Source: Bacteroides cellulosilyticus
GTDB taxonomy: Bacteria > Bacteroidota > Bacteroidia > Bacteroidales > Bacteroidaceae
Direction: 5' to 3'
Assembly: GCF_020091405.1 (NCBI RefSeq)
Contig: NZ_CP081903.1
Span: 5,952,501-6,016,500 of the forward strand
Length of the DNA: 64,000 nt
Each line of letters begins with the position of its first letter. Position 1 is the first letter of the stretch. Position numbers and translations under genes: made by a program. This document shows, piece after piece, positions 18,155 to 25,932 of this stretch. A model generated the notes under the pieces. The model made no database searches and was not told the DNA's origin. It worked only from the letters and a program-made list of their open reading frames with translations.

Positions 18155-20164
18155 ATGAACGACAACAAACTTATGAACCGTGCAGCGGATAATATCCGTA
18201 TCCTCGCTGCTTCTATGGTTGAGAAAGCTAATTCCGGTCATCCGGGCGGTGCCATGGGCGGTGCCGATTTTGTGAACGTACTCTTCTCTGAGTTTCTGGT
18301 GTATGATCCCGAAAATCCTGCATGGGAAGGTCGTGACCGCTTCTTCCTGGACCCGGGTCACATGTCACCGATGCTCTACTCTCAGTTGGCATTGGCAGGC
18401 AAATTCACACTGGATGAATTGAAAGAATTCCGCCAATGGGACAGCCCCACTCCGGGACACCCTGAACGCGACATCATGCGTGGTATTGAAAACACTTCCG
18501 GCCCGCTCGGTCAAGGTCATACTTTTGCAGTGGGTGCAGCTATCGCAGCTAAATTCATGAAAGCCCGTTTCGAAGAAGTGATGCAGCAAACCATCTACGC
18601 TTATATTTCGGACGGTGGTGTACAGGAAGAAATTTCTCAGGGTGCAGGCCGTATCGCAGGTGCACTGGGACTGGATAACCTCATCATGTTCTATGATGCC
18701 AATGACATCCAGCTTTCTACTGAGACCAAAGACGTAACCATCGAAGATACTGCCAAGAAATACGAAGCTTGGGGCTGGAAGGTGATCAAGATCAACGGTA
18801 ATGATCCCGACGCTATCCGTGGCGCTTTGAACGAAGCGAAAGCAGAAAACGAACGTCCGACCCTGATTATCGGTCATACCGTAATGGGTAAGGGTGCACG
18901 CAAGGCAGATGGTAGCAGCTACGAAGCTAACTGTGCGACTCACGGTGCTCCTCTGGGTGGTGATGCTTATGTAAATACCATCAAGAACCTGGGTGGTGAT
19001 CCGACGAATCCATTCGTAATCTTCCCCGAAGTGAAGGAACTGTACGCAAAGCGTGCTGCTGAACTGAAGGAAATTATGGCTAAGAAATATGCAGCTAAAT
19101 CAGAATGGGCAAAGGCTAATCCTGAAAAGGCTGCCAAACTCGACCTATTCTTCTCTGGTAAAGCTCCTGAAGTAAACTGGGCAGCTATCGAGCAAAAAGC
19201 AGGTGCTGCCACACGTGCTGCATCAGCTACCGTATTGGGCGCTCTTGCTACTCAGGTAGAAAACATGATCGTTGCTTCCGCCGACCTTTCAAACTCTGAT
19301 AAGACAGACGGCTTCCTGAAAAAGACGCATGCTTTCAAGAAAGGTGATTTCAGCGGTGCATTCTTCCAGGCTGGTGTTGCCGAACTGACTATGGCTTGCT
19401 GCTGTATCGGTATGGCACTGCATGGTGGTGTAATCCCTGCTTGCGGAACATTCTTCGTATTCTCTGACTATATGAAACCTGCCGTACGTATGGCTGCACT
19501 GATGGAAGTTCCCGTGAAGTTCATTTGGACACACGATGCATTCCGTGTAGGTGAAGACGGTCCTACTCATGAACCGGTAGAACAGGAAGCTCAGATCCGT
19601 CTGATGGAAAAACTGAAAAACCACAAAGGACACAACTCTATGTTGGTTCTCCGTCCGGCAGATGCAGAAGAAACAACAATTGCCTGGAAACTGGCTATGG
19701 AGAATACTACTACTCCGACCGGTTTGATCTTCTCTCGCCAAGATATCGCTATGTTGCCCGCTGGAAACGACTACTCTCAGGCAGCCAAGGGTGCTTACAT
19801 TGTAGCAGGTTCTGATGAGAACCCGGATGTAATATTGGTAGCTTCGGGCTCAGAAGTATCTACACTGGTGGCAGGAACCGAATTATTGCGCAAAGACGGT
19901 GTGAAAGTACGTATCGTATCTGCTCCTTCCGAAGGTTTGTTCCGTAGCCAGGCTCCGGGATATCAGGAAGGTGTTATCCCTGCTGACGCCAAAGTCTTCG
20001 GTCTGACAGCCGGTCTGCCTGTAAACCTGCAAGGTTTGGTAGGTGCTCACGGTAAAGTTTGGGGATTGGAATCTTTCGGTTTCTCAGCTCCTTACAAAGT
20101 ACTGGATCAGAAGTTAGGTTTCACTGCTGATAACGTTTATAAGCAAGTAAAAGCAATGTTATAA
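18155..20164 (+). CDS. tkt: Transketolase
   Basis: 669 codons, normal length. Thiamine-diphosphate enzyme of the non-oxidative pentose phosphate pathway. Seen are the substrate and cofactor motifs SGHPGGAMGGADF, GPLGQGHTFAVGAA, the diphosphate-binding YISDGGVQEEISQGAGRIAGALG ending in YDAND, then the pyrimidine domain with THDAFRVGEDGPTHEPVEQ and the C-terminal domain (VILVASGSEVSTLV). Cytoplasmic. Placed after the arabinose genes and before rpiB, it takes the xylulose 5-phosphate produced by AraD into central metabolism. Confidence 0.97.
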   Translation: MNDNKLMNRAADNIRILAASMVEKANSGHPGGAMGGADFVNVLFSEFLVYDPENPAWEGRDRFFLDPGHMSPMLYSQLALAGKFTLDELKEFRQWDSPTPGHPERDIMRGIENTSGPLGQGHTFAVGAAIAAKFMKARFEEVMQQTIYAYISDGGVQEEISQGAGRIAGALGLDNLIMFYDANDIQLSTETKDVTIEDTAKKYEAWGWKVIKINGNDPDAIRGALNEAKAENERPTLIIGHTVMGKGARKADGSSYEANCATHGAPLGGDAYVNTIKNLGGDPTNPFVIFPEVKELYAKRAAELKEIMAKKYAAKSEWAKANPEKAAKLDLFFSGKAPEVNWAAIEQKAGAATRAASATVLGALATQVENMIVASADLSNSDKTDGFLKKTHAFKKGDFSGAFFQAGVAELTMACCCIGMALHGGVIPACGTFFVFSDYMKPAVRMAALMEVPVKFIWTHDAFRVGEDGPTHEPVEQEAQIRLMEKLKNHKGHNSMLVLRPADAEETTIAWKLAMENTTTPTGLIFSRQDIAMLPAGNDYSQAAKGAYIVAGSDENPDVILVASGSEVSTLVAGTELLRKDGVKVRIVSAPSEGLFRSQAPGYQEGVIPADAKVFGLTAGLPVNLQGLVGAHGKVWGLESFGFSAPYKVLDQKLGFTADNVYKQVKAML

Positions 20165-20182
20165 AAAGCCCTGGTGCATACC

Positions 20183-20235
20183 GGGCGAATGATTATTCGC
20201 CCCTACAGGTTGTAACAGGCTTGTAGGGGCGAAAT
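20183..20235. repeat. Overlapping alternative hairpins between tkt and rpiB
   Basis: GGGCGAAT (20183-20190) can pair with ATTCGCCC (20195-20202). The same middle arm extended to 20207 can instead pair with 20222-20235 (12-13 bp, one bulge). The two structures exclude each other. No clear U-run follows. It looks like a dispersed Bacteroides intergenic repeat. Confidence 0.6.
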
Positions 20236-20292
20236 ATTTTTCACCTGATATCCCATTATAGAGCCTCTAAATCAATTACACTACAACAGAAA

Positions 20293-20727
20293 ATGAAAAC
20301 AATTGGAATTTGTTCCGACCACGCCGGATTTGAATTGAAACAATACGTCAAGGGGTGGTTGGAAACTAAAGGATGGGAATACAAAGACTTCGGAACCTAT
20401 ACAACGGAAAGCTGCGACTATGCGGACTTTGCTCATCCCCTGGCATTGGCCGTTGAAGCCGGAGAGTGTTACCCGGGTATTGCTATCTGCGGAAGTGGTG
20501 AAGGTATCAGCATGACACTGAACAAACATCAGGGTATTCGTGCTGCGCTTTGCTGGACAGCGGAAATTGCCCATCTGGCACGTCAGCATAATGATGCCAA
20601 CGTACTCGTCATGCCGGGACGCTTCATCAGCACCGAAGAAGCTGATATGATTATGAGAGAATTCTTCAGCACACAGTTTGAGGGTGGACGCCATCAGAAG
20701 CGTATTGATAAAATACCGGTGAGATAA
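20293..20727 (+). CDS. rpiB: Ribose-5-phosphate isomerase B
   Basis: 144 codons, normal for RpiB/LacA-LacB family proteins. Motifs: CSDHAGFELKQYV at the N-terminus, the CDYADFAHPLA strand, the active-site loop ICGSGEGISMTLNKHQGIRAALCW with its catalytic cysteine, and ARQHNDANVLVMPGRF. Cytoplasmic; interconverts ribose 5-phosphate and ribulose 5-phosphate. Together with transketolase upstream it completes the route of arabinose carbon into the pentose phosphate pathway. Confidence 0.96.
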   Translation: MKTIGICSDHAGFELKQYVKGWLETKGWEYKDFGTYTTESCDYADFAHPLALAVEAGECYPGIAICGSGEGISMTLNKHQGIRAALCWTAEIAHLARQHNDANVLVMPGRFISTEEADMIMREFFSTQFEGGRHQKRIDKIPVR

Positions 20728-20747
20728 TCATCCCAACTTGAAATTAC

Positions 20748-20835
20748 ACTTGCAGGTGCAGGAACTGGTACTTGCAGTAGTGTAAGGTAACGCTTGCGGA
20801 TGTGTAAGGCAACACTTGCAGTAGTGAAGGCTTAC
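20748..20835. repeat. 22-bp tandem repeat array, four units
   Basis: Units start at 20748, 20770, 20792 and 20814. Units 2-4 share the core ACTTGCRGWWGTGTAAGG with few changes; unit 1 is the most diverged. The array runs directly into the terminator behind rpiB, whose 3' arm is complementary to the ACACTTGC of the last unit. Confidence 0.7.
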
Positions 20836-20855
20836 ACACCCGCAAGTGTTTTTTA
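20811..20855 (+). terminator. Terminator after rpiB
   Basis: Nine-base arms AACACTTGC (20811-20819) and GCAAGTGTT (20842-20850) followed by a T-run. The 5' arm belongs to the last copy of the 22-bp repeat. Confidence 0.75.
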
Positions 20856-20955
20856 GTTTAGTTTATACACCTTCTTCAGAGCTAAGAAATATAAACACAT
20901 CAATTTTTACACCTTTTATGCCAAAAACTCTTCCCTATAATAGAGTCACTTTCCG

Positions 20956-20963
20956 TACTTTTG
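20956..20963 (+). promoter_or_regulatory. Putative -7 element of the GH28 gene
   Basis: TACTTTTG matches TAnnTTTG, 41 bp before the start codon. No good -33 element is visible at the right distance, which suggests dependence on an activator. Confidence 0.45.
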
Positions 20964-21004
20964 CCCACATATCTAATAACCATTAAAAGTAAAACTGGAA
21001 ACGC

Positions 21005-22408
21005 ATGAAAAAAGTACTCGGAATTATTTCCCTGCTTCTCTCGGCCACATTGGCAACAGCCAACTCGATAGATTTCGATAAGGCTTTCAAGGAGAGTGCA
21101 AAGATTGAAAAGCAAATCAAGAAAACATCTTTCCCAAAACAGACGTATCTCATTACGGACTTTGGTGCCAAGCCCGACACCCCGGATACTCCCTGCCATG
21201 AGGCAATCAACCAAGCTATCGTTACATGTTGCCTGAATGGTGGTGGTACGGTTGTAGTTCCCAAAGGTACATTCTACACAGGTCCCATCACACTGAAAAG
21301 CAACGTCAACTTTCATGTAGAAGAAGGAGCCGTATTGAAATTTTCAACTGACCAGAGCCTCTACTTTCCCGGAGTTATCACCCGTTGGGAAGGAATAGAC
21401 TGCTATAATGCCCGCCCGCTGATTTATGCATACGGTGAAACAAATATCGCCATCACCGGTAAAGGGACTATCGACGGACAAGGCTCTAACGAAACCTGGT
21501 GGCCTATGTGTGGCGCTCCCCGTTATGGCTGGAAAGAAGGTATGGTGGCACAACGCAACGGCGGACGGGAACGCCTGCTGATGTACGGTGAAACCTCCAC
21601 TCCTATTTATAAACGTGTAATGACACCTGAAGACGGATTACGTCCGCAACTTATCAACCTGTACTCATGTAATACAGTGCTGATAGAAGATGTAACTTTA
21701 TTGAATTCTCCTTTCTGGGTTATTCATCCGCTATTCTGCGAAAGCCTTACCGTACGCGGCGTATACGTTTATAATCGCGGTCCCAATGGCGATGGCTGCG
21801 ACCCTGAATCCTGCAAAAATGTATTGATAGAGAACTGTACCTTCGATACCGGAGATGACTGTATTGCTATCAAGTCCGGACGTAACCAGGACGGACGTAA
21901 ATGGGGTGTTCCCAGCGAGAACATCATTGTACGCGGCTGTTATATGAAAAAAGGACATGGCGGTGTAGTCATCGGTAGCGAAATCTCCGGCGGATATCGC
22001 AACCTGTATGTAGAAAACTGTAAGATGGATAGCCCAGACCTCGACCGTGTTATCCGCATCAAGACCAGCACCTGCCGCGGCGGACTGATTGAAAATGTGT
22101 TCGTGCGTAACGTCACCGTAGGCCAGTGTCGCGAAGCCGTGCTGCGCATCAACCTGCAATACGAAAACCGTGAGAACTGTAACCGCGGTTTTACTCCTAC
22201 TGTCCGCAACGTTCACCTAAAAAATGTAACCTGCGAAAAGAGCAAACTTGGTGTCCTTATTATCGGTCTCGACGACGATGATCATGTGTACAATATCAGC
22301 GTTGAAGATTCCCACTTTAATAATGTTGCCAAAGATGGAAATGACATAAAAGGAGCTAAAGACGTTACGTTCAAAAATCTCTATATAAATGGAAAACTTG
22401 TAAAGTAG
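21005..22408 (+). CDS. GH28 family glycoside hydrolase (polygalacturonase-type), exported
   Basis: 467 codons with a short signal peptide ending near ATLATANS. It has the right-handed parallel beta-helix pattern and the GH28 active-site motifs: NGDGCDPES (NxD), TGDDCIAIKSG (DD), KKGHGGVVIGSE (GHG) and VIRIKTS (RxK). Members hydrolyse galacturonan or rhamnogalacturonan backbones or side-chain galacturonides. It is monocistronic, flanked by terminators, and lacks a SusCD pair. Pectin chemistry links it to the arabinan locus, because arabinan is a pectin side chain. The precise substrate is not determinable here. Confidence 0.93.
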   Translation: MKKVLGIISLLLSATLATANSIDFDKAFKESAKIEKQIKKTSFPKQTYLITDFGAKPDTPDTPCHEAINQAIVTCCLNGGGTVVVPKGTFYTGPITLKSNVNFHVEEGAVLKFSTDQSLYFPGVITRWEGIDCYNARPLIYAYGETNIAITGKGTIDGQGSNETWWPMCGAPRYGWKEGMVAQRNGGRERLLMYGETSTPIYKRVMTPEDGLRPQLINLYSCNTVLIEDVTLLNSPFWVIHPLFCESLTVRGVYVYNRGPNGDGCDPESCKNVLIENCTFDTGDDCIAIKSGRNQDGRKWGVPSENIIVRGCYMKKGHGGVVIGSEISGGYRNLYVENCKMDSPDLDRVIRIKTSTCRGGLIENVFVRNVTVGQCREAVLRINLQYENRENCNRGFTPTVRNVHLKNVTCEKSKLGVLIIGLDDDDHVYNISVEDSHFNNVAKDGNDIKGAKDVTFKNLYINGKLVK

Positions 22409-22433
22409 CGGAACCACATTTTATATCATATAC

Positions 22434-22485
22434 GCCCGAAGTCGTGACATTCTGACAGAATTTCATTCAACTTCGGGCTTTTTAT
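22434..22485 (+). terminator. Terminator after GH28 gene
   Basis: Arms GCCCGAAGT (22434-22442) and ACTTCGGGC (22470-22478) followed by TTTTTATTT. A small internal hairpin, ATTCTG/CAGAAT, lies in the loop. Confidence 0.85.
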
Positions 22486-22516
22486 TTCCCCATTTTTCTT
22501 ATTTTTCACAGAATAC

Positions 22517-22549
22517 TTGTTCGTTGTCTCTAAATAAAAACTATCTTTG
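22517..22549 (+). promoter_or_regulatory. Putative promoter of the 2-oxoacid oxidoreductase operon
   Basis: TATCTTTG at 22542-22549 is a full -7 match; TTG at 22517-22519 or 22524-22526 could serve as -33 element, neither with ideal spacing. Confidence 0.55.
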
Positions 22550-22578
22550 TATTCCAATAATCCGGAACTCAATACGAT

Positions 22579-22854
22579 ATGGAGCAACTGAAAACTATCA
22601 AAGAGCTTATCAATCAAGGAGATGTAGCAGAAGCTATCCGGCAGCTCGATGAATATCTGATCACCGACTCTACCGACCGGGACGAAGCTTTCTATCTCCT
22701 GGGAAATGCCTACCGCAAACAAGGTAACTGGCAACTGGCTTTGAACAACTACCAGTGTGCTATCGACCTTAATCCCGACAGCCCTGCCCGCGAAGCCTAT
22801 CGTATGGCAATGGATATCCTGAATTTCTTCAATAAGGATATGTACAATCAATAA
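22579..22854 (+). CDS. Small TPR-repeat protein
   Basis: 91 codons. It carries about two tetratricopeptide units: KTIKELINQGDVAEAIRQLDEYL and the canonical DEAFYLLGNAYRKQGNWQLALNNYQCAIDLNPDSPAREAY. No signal peptide, so cytoplasmic. It is the first gene behind the promoter and precedes the ferredoxin subunit gene by 21 bp, so it is cotranscribed with the oxidoreductase. It may help assemble the complex, but that is only inference from position. Confidence 0.85.
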   Translation: MEQLKTIKELINQGDVAEAIRQLDEYLITDSTDRDEAFYLLGNAYRKQGNWQLALNNYQCAIDLNPDSPAREAYRMAMDILNFFNKDMYNQ

Positions 22855-22875
22855 CATATAAAAGTAACGTAAATT

Positions 22876-23103
22876 ATGGCAAAGATTAAAGGAGCAATCG
22901 TAGTGGACACCGAACGGTGCAAAGGCTGCAATCTATGCGTGGTAGCCTGTCCTCTGCATGTAATAGCCCTCACCAAAGAGGTGAACGTAAAAGGGTATAA
23001 CTATGCCCACCAAATATTGGAAGATACCTGCAACGGCTGTGCGTCGTGCGCCCAGGTTTGCCCGGACGGATGTATCTCTGTTTTTAAAGTAAAAGTTGAA
23101 TAA
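22876..23103 (+). CDS. korD: 2-oxoacid:ferredoxin oxidoreductase, 4Fe-4S (delta) subunit
   Basis: 75 codons, a two-cluster ferredoxin. Eight cysteines in two CxxCxxCxxxC(P) motifs: Cys15, 18, 21, 25 in CKGCNLCVVACP and Cys52, 55, 58, 62 in CNGCASCAQVCP. In four-subunit 2-oxoacid oxidoreductases this subunit passes electrons from the thiamine site to external ferredoxin. It precedes the alpha subunit gene by 19 bp. Whether the complex prefers 2-oxoglutarate or branched-chain oxoacids is unsettled, so kor naming is tentative. Confidence 0.9.
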   Translation: MAKIKGAIVVDTERCKGCNLCVVACPLHVIALTKEVNVKGYNYAHQILEDTCNGCASCAQVCPDGCISVFKVKVE

Positions 23104-23122
23104 ATCTGTAAATCAGTAGAAT

Positions 23123-24208
23123 ATGGCAGAAGAAGTTGTATTAATGAAAGGAAACGAAGCCATCGCCCACGCCGCTATCCGTTGCGGTGCTGATGGATAC
23201 TTCGGTTATCCTATTACTCCGCAATCGGAAGTATTGGAAACTCTTGCCGAACTGAAACCCTGGGAAACTACCGGTATGGTAGTACTGCAGGCAGAAAGTG
23301 AAGTGGCAGCTATTAATATGGTGTACGGCGGTGCCGGAAGTGGAAAGATGGTATTAACCTCATCGTCCAGCCCCGGTGTCAGCCTGAAACAAGAAGGTAT
23401 CTCCTACCTGGCAGGTGCCGAATTACCCTGTTTGATTGTAAACGTAATGCGTGGCGGTCCCGGATTGGGAACCATCCAACCCAGTCAGGCAGACTACTTC
23501 CAGACTGTTAAGGGTGGAGGTCACGGTGACTACCGTCTGATTACTTTGGCTCCCGCTTCCGTACAGGAAATGGCTGATTTCGTTGGATTGGCCTTTGATC
23601 TTGCCTTCAAATATCGCAACCCGGCTATCATTCTTGCCGACGGTGTTATCGGTCAGATGATGGAAAAGGTTGTATTGCCTCCGCAAAAGCCCCGCCGTAC
23701 AGATGCAGAAGTTATCGAGCAATGCCCGTGGGCTACTACCGGTAGAGTAAACGGACGCAAGCCCAATATCATTACTTCTCTGGAACTGAAACCGGAAGAG
23801 ATGGAAAAGAATAACATCCGCTTCCAGGCTAAATACAAACTGATTGAAGAAAACGAAGTACGCTTCGAAGAAATCAATTGTGAAGATGCCGATTACCTGA
23901 TTATCGCCTTCGGTTCTATGGCCCGTATCGGGCAAAAAGCAATGGAACTTGCACGCGAAGAAGGTATCAAAGTCGGTATACTGCGCCCCATTACCCTTTG
24001 GCCCTTCCCCACAAAAGCCATTGCAGCCTATGCTGAAAAAGTGAAAGGCATGCTGGTTACCGAATTGAATGCGGGACAGATGGTTGAAGATGTACGCCTC
24101 GCTGTGAATGGTAAAGTAAAAGTAGAACACTTCGGGCGTCTCGGCGGTATCGTACCCGATCCGGAAGAGATTGTAAGTGCACTGAAAGAAAAATTAATCG
24201 AGAAATGA
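23123..24208 (+). CDS. korA: 2-oxoacid:ferredoxin oxidoreductase, alpha subunit
   Basis: 361 codons. Opens with LMKGNEAIAHAAIRCGADGYFGYPITPQSE, the typical alpha subunit start, then QAESEVAAINMVYGGAGSG around the thiamine-activating glutamate, and ends in the domain II segment ADYLIIAFGSMARIGQKAMELAREEGIKVGILRPITLWPFP. Cytoplasmic. The complex oxidatively decarboxylates a 2-oxoacid to acyl-CoA with reduction of ferredoxin, or runs in reverse for CO2 fixation in anaerobes. Its stop overlaps the start of a small membrane protein gene (ATGA). Confidence 0.93.
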   Translation: MAEEVVLMKGNEAIAHAAIRCGADGYFGYPITPQSEVLETLAELKPWETTGMVVLQAESEVAAINMVYGGAGSGKMVLTSSSSPGVSLKQEGISYLAGAELPCLIVNVMRGGPGLGTIQPSQADYFQTVKGGGHGDYRLITLAPASVQEMADFVGLAFDLAFKYRNPAIILADGVIGQMMEKVVLPPQKPRRTDAEVIEQCPWATTGRVNGRKPNIITSLELKPEEMEKNNIRFQAKYKLIEENEVRFEEINCEDADYLIIAFGSMARIGQKAMELAREEGIKVGILRPITLWPFPTKAIAAYAEKVKGMLVTELNAGQMVEDVRLAVNGKVKVEHFGRLGGIVPDPEEIVSALKEKLIEK

Positions 24209-24378
24209 ACCCTGATAAGATAAGAAGCGTATTGAATATACTCTTTATGATACTTGCCTTGGCAGCTATCATCGTATATTTCGTTGCAAAGGATGACTTC
24301 AAACTGTTCATCTACGTTTGTGGCGCAGCAATATTCGTTAAGCTGATGGAGTTTTTTATACGGTTCACCAACAGATAA
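24205..24378 (+). CDS. Small membrane protein (57 aa) inside the oxidoreductase operon
   Basis: 57 codons, starting MNPDKIRSVLNILF and ending FIRFTNR. The start overlaps the korA stop as ATGA, and the stop is 12 bp before the korB ATG, so translation is coupled on both sides. Two hydrophobic stretches, about residues 8-28 (LNILFMILALAAIIVYFVA) and 34-50 (KLFIYVCGAAIFVKLM), predict a two-helix hairpin in the inner membrane. I recognise no family. It could anchor the soluble oxidoreductase to the membrane or assist assembly; that is inference. Confidence 0.8.
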   Translation: MNPDKIRSVLNILFMILALAAIIVYFVAKDDFKLFIYVCGAAIFVKLMEFFIRFTNR

Positions 24379-24390
24379 GGAGAAGTGATT

Positions 24391-25152
24391 ATGACAAAAG
24401 AAGATATTATCAAGCCTGAGAATCTGGTTTATAAGAAACCGACTCTGATGAACGATAATCCCATGCACTACTGTCCGGGATGCAGCCACGGTGTGGTACA
24501 CAAGCTGATAGCCGAAGTAATCGAAGAAATGGGCATGGAAGACAAAGCAGTAGGTATCTCCCCCGTGGGATGTGCCGTGTTCATCTATAACTATCTGGAT
24601 ATTGACTGGCAGGAAGCTGCACACGGACGTGCACCCGCTCTTGCCACTGCGATCAAGCGCCTGTGGCCGGACAGACTGGTATTCACTTACCAGGGAGACG
24701 GTGACCTGGCATGTATCGGTACGGCAGAAACAATTCATGCACTGAACCGCGGTGAAAACATTACTATCATCTTCATCAACAACGCCATTTATGGTATGAC
24801 GGGTGGGCAGATGGCTCCTACTACCCTGGTCGGCATGAAGACTTCTACCAGTCCTTACGGACGTGATGTTCATTTGCACGGTTATCCGCTGAAGATGGCA
24901 GATATCGCCGCACAACTGGAAGGAACCGCTTACGTTACCCGCCAGAGTGTACAAACAGTCGGTGCTATCCGCAAAGCAAAAAAAGCCATCCGCAAAGCAT
25001 TCGAGAACTCCATGGCAGGCAAAGGCTCCAACCTGGTAGAAATCGTTTCTACTTGTAACTCCGGTTGGAAACAGACACCTGCGCAATCTAACAAATGGAT
25101 GGAAGAGCACATGTTCCCGTTCTATCCGCTGGGTGACTTGAAAGATAAATAA
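24391..25152 (+). CDS. korB: 2-oxoacid:ferredoxin oxidoreductase, beta (thiamine-binding) subunit
   Basis: 254 codons from the ATG at 24391, preferred over an in-frame GTG at 24385 because AAGGAG at 24377-24382 is well spaced from it. Thiamine-diphosphate motifs: HYCPGCSHGVVHKL with the cluster-binding cysteines, SPVGCAVF, the diphosphate-binding GDGDLACIGTAETIHALNRGENITIIFINNAIYGMTGGQ. Cytoplasmic partner of the alpha subunit. Cotranscribed with korD, korA and korC. Confidence 0.93.
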   Translation: MTKEDIIKPENLVYKKPTLMNDNPMHYCPGCSHGVVHKLIAEVIEEMGMEDKAVGISPVGCAVFIYNYLDIDWQEAAHGRAPALATAIKRLWPDRLVFTYQGDGDLACIGTAETIHALNRGENITIIFINNAIYGMTGGQMAPTTLVGMKTSTSPYGRDVHLHGYPLKMADIAAQLEGTAYVTRQSVQTVGAIRKAKKAIRKAFENSMAGKGSNLVEIVSTCNSGWKQTPAQSNKWMEEHMFPFYPLGDLKDK

Positions 25153-25176
25153 TCACATGCTAAAAGACTAAGAACA

Positions 25177-25719
25177 ATGAAAGAAGAAATCATTATAGCA
25201 GGCTTCGGCGGACAAGGCGTATTGTCTATGGGAAAGATTTTGGCATACTCGGGACTGATGGAAGATAAGGAAGTGAGTTGGATGCCCGCTTACGGACCGG
25301 AACAACGTGGTGGTACAGCCAACGTTACGGTGATTGTAAGCGATGAGAAAATCTCCTCTCCTATCCTGAGCAAGTATGACGCTGCCATTATTCTGAACCA
25401 GCCCTCACTGGAGAAATTCGAAAGTAAGGTAAAGACGGGCGGTATCCTGATTTACGACGGATATGGTATCATCAACCCGCCGACGCGTAAGGATATCAAA
25501 GTGTATCGTATCGACGCAATGGATGCAGCCAATGAAATGAATAATGCCAAAGCATTCAACATGATTGTGCTGGGTGGATTGCTGAAACTGAAACCGATGG
25601 TTACGCTGGATAGCGTACTCAGAGGCTTGAAGAAGACATTGCCCGAACGTCATCATCACTTGATACCGATGAATGAAGAAGCGATTAAAAAAGGAATGGA
25701 ATTGATTAAAGAGGTATAA
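25177..25719 (+). CDS. korC: 2-oxoacid:ferredoxin oxidoreductase, gamma subunit
   Basis: 180 codons. Starts with the gamma signature IIIAGFGGQGVLSMGKILAYSG, then SWMPAYGPEQRGGTANVTVIVSDEKISSP, and ends with the KTLPERHHHLIPMNEEAIKKG helix. The gamma subunit contributes to coenzyme A binding. Last gene of the operon; a strong terminator begins 25 bp after the stop. Confidence 0.93.
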   Translation: MKEEIIIAGFGGQGVLSMGKILAYSGLMEDKEVSWMPAYGPEQRGGTANVTVIVSDEKISSPILSKYDAAIILNQPSLEKFESKVKTGGILIYDGYGIINPPTRKDIKVYRIDAMDAANEMNNAKAFNMIVLGGLLKLKPMVTLDSVLRGLKKTLPERHHHLIPMNEEAIKKGMELIKEV

Positions 25720-25743
25720 TTCCATTGACTCTTACGATAAATC

Positions 25744-25786
25744 AATAAGCCCTTGCAATAGTTCCTTTTTGCAAGGGCTTATTTTA
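25744..25786 (+). terminator. Terminator after korC
   Basis: Perfect 15-bp stem, 25744-25758 with 25769-25783, with T-rich sequence on its 3' side. Confidence 0.88.
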
Positions 25787-25878
25787 TAAGTTACCATATT
25801 TATATCAAAGAAATAAAAAGTACGTTTGTAAAAATAGGCAAAAAAGGCTGAATTCCGCAAGCGAATAATTTTTTATTG

Positions 25879-25886
25879 TATCTTTG
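25879..25886 (+). promoter_or_regulatory. Putative -7 element before the porin gene
   Basis: TATCTTTG, full match to the -7 consensus. It ends only nine bases before the ATG at 25896, so the leader would be very short. No clear -33 element. Confidence 0.5.
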
Positions 25887-25932
25887 CGCCTAATTATGAG
25901 ACGCATTCTACTGACATATACTTCTATTCGTA

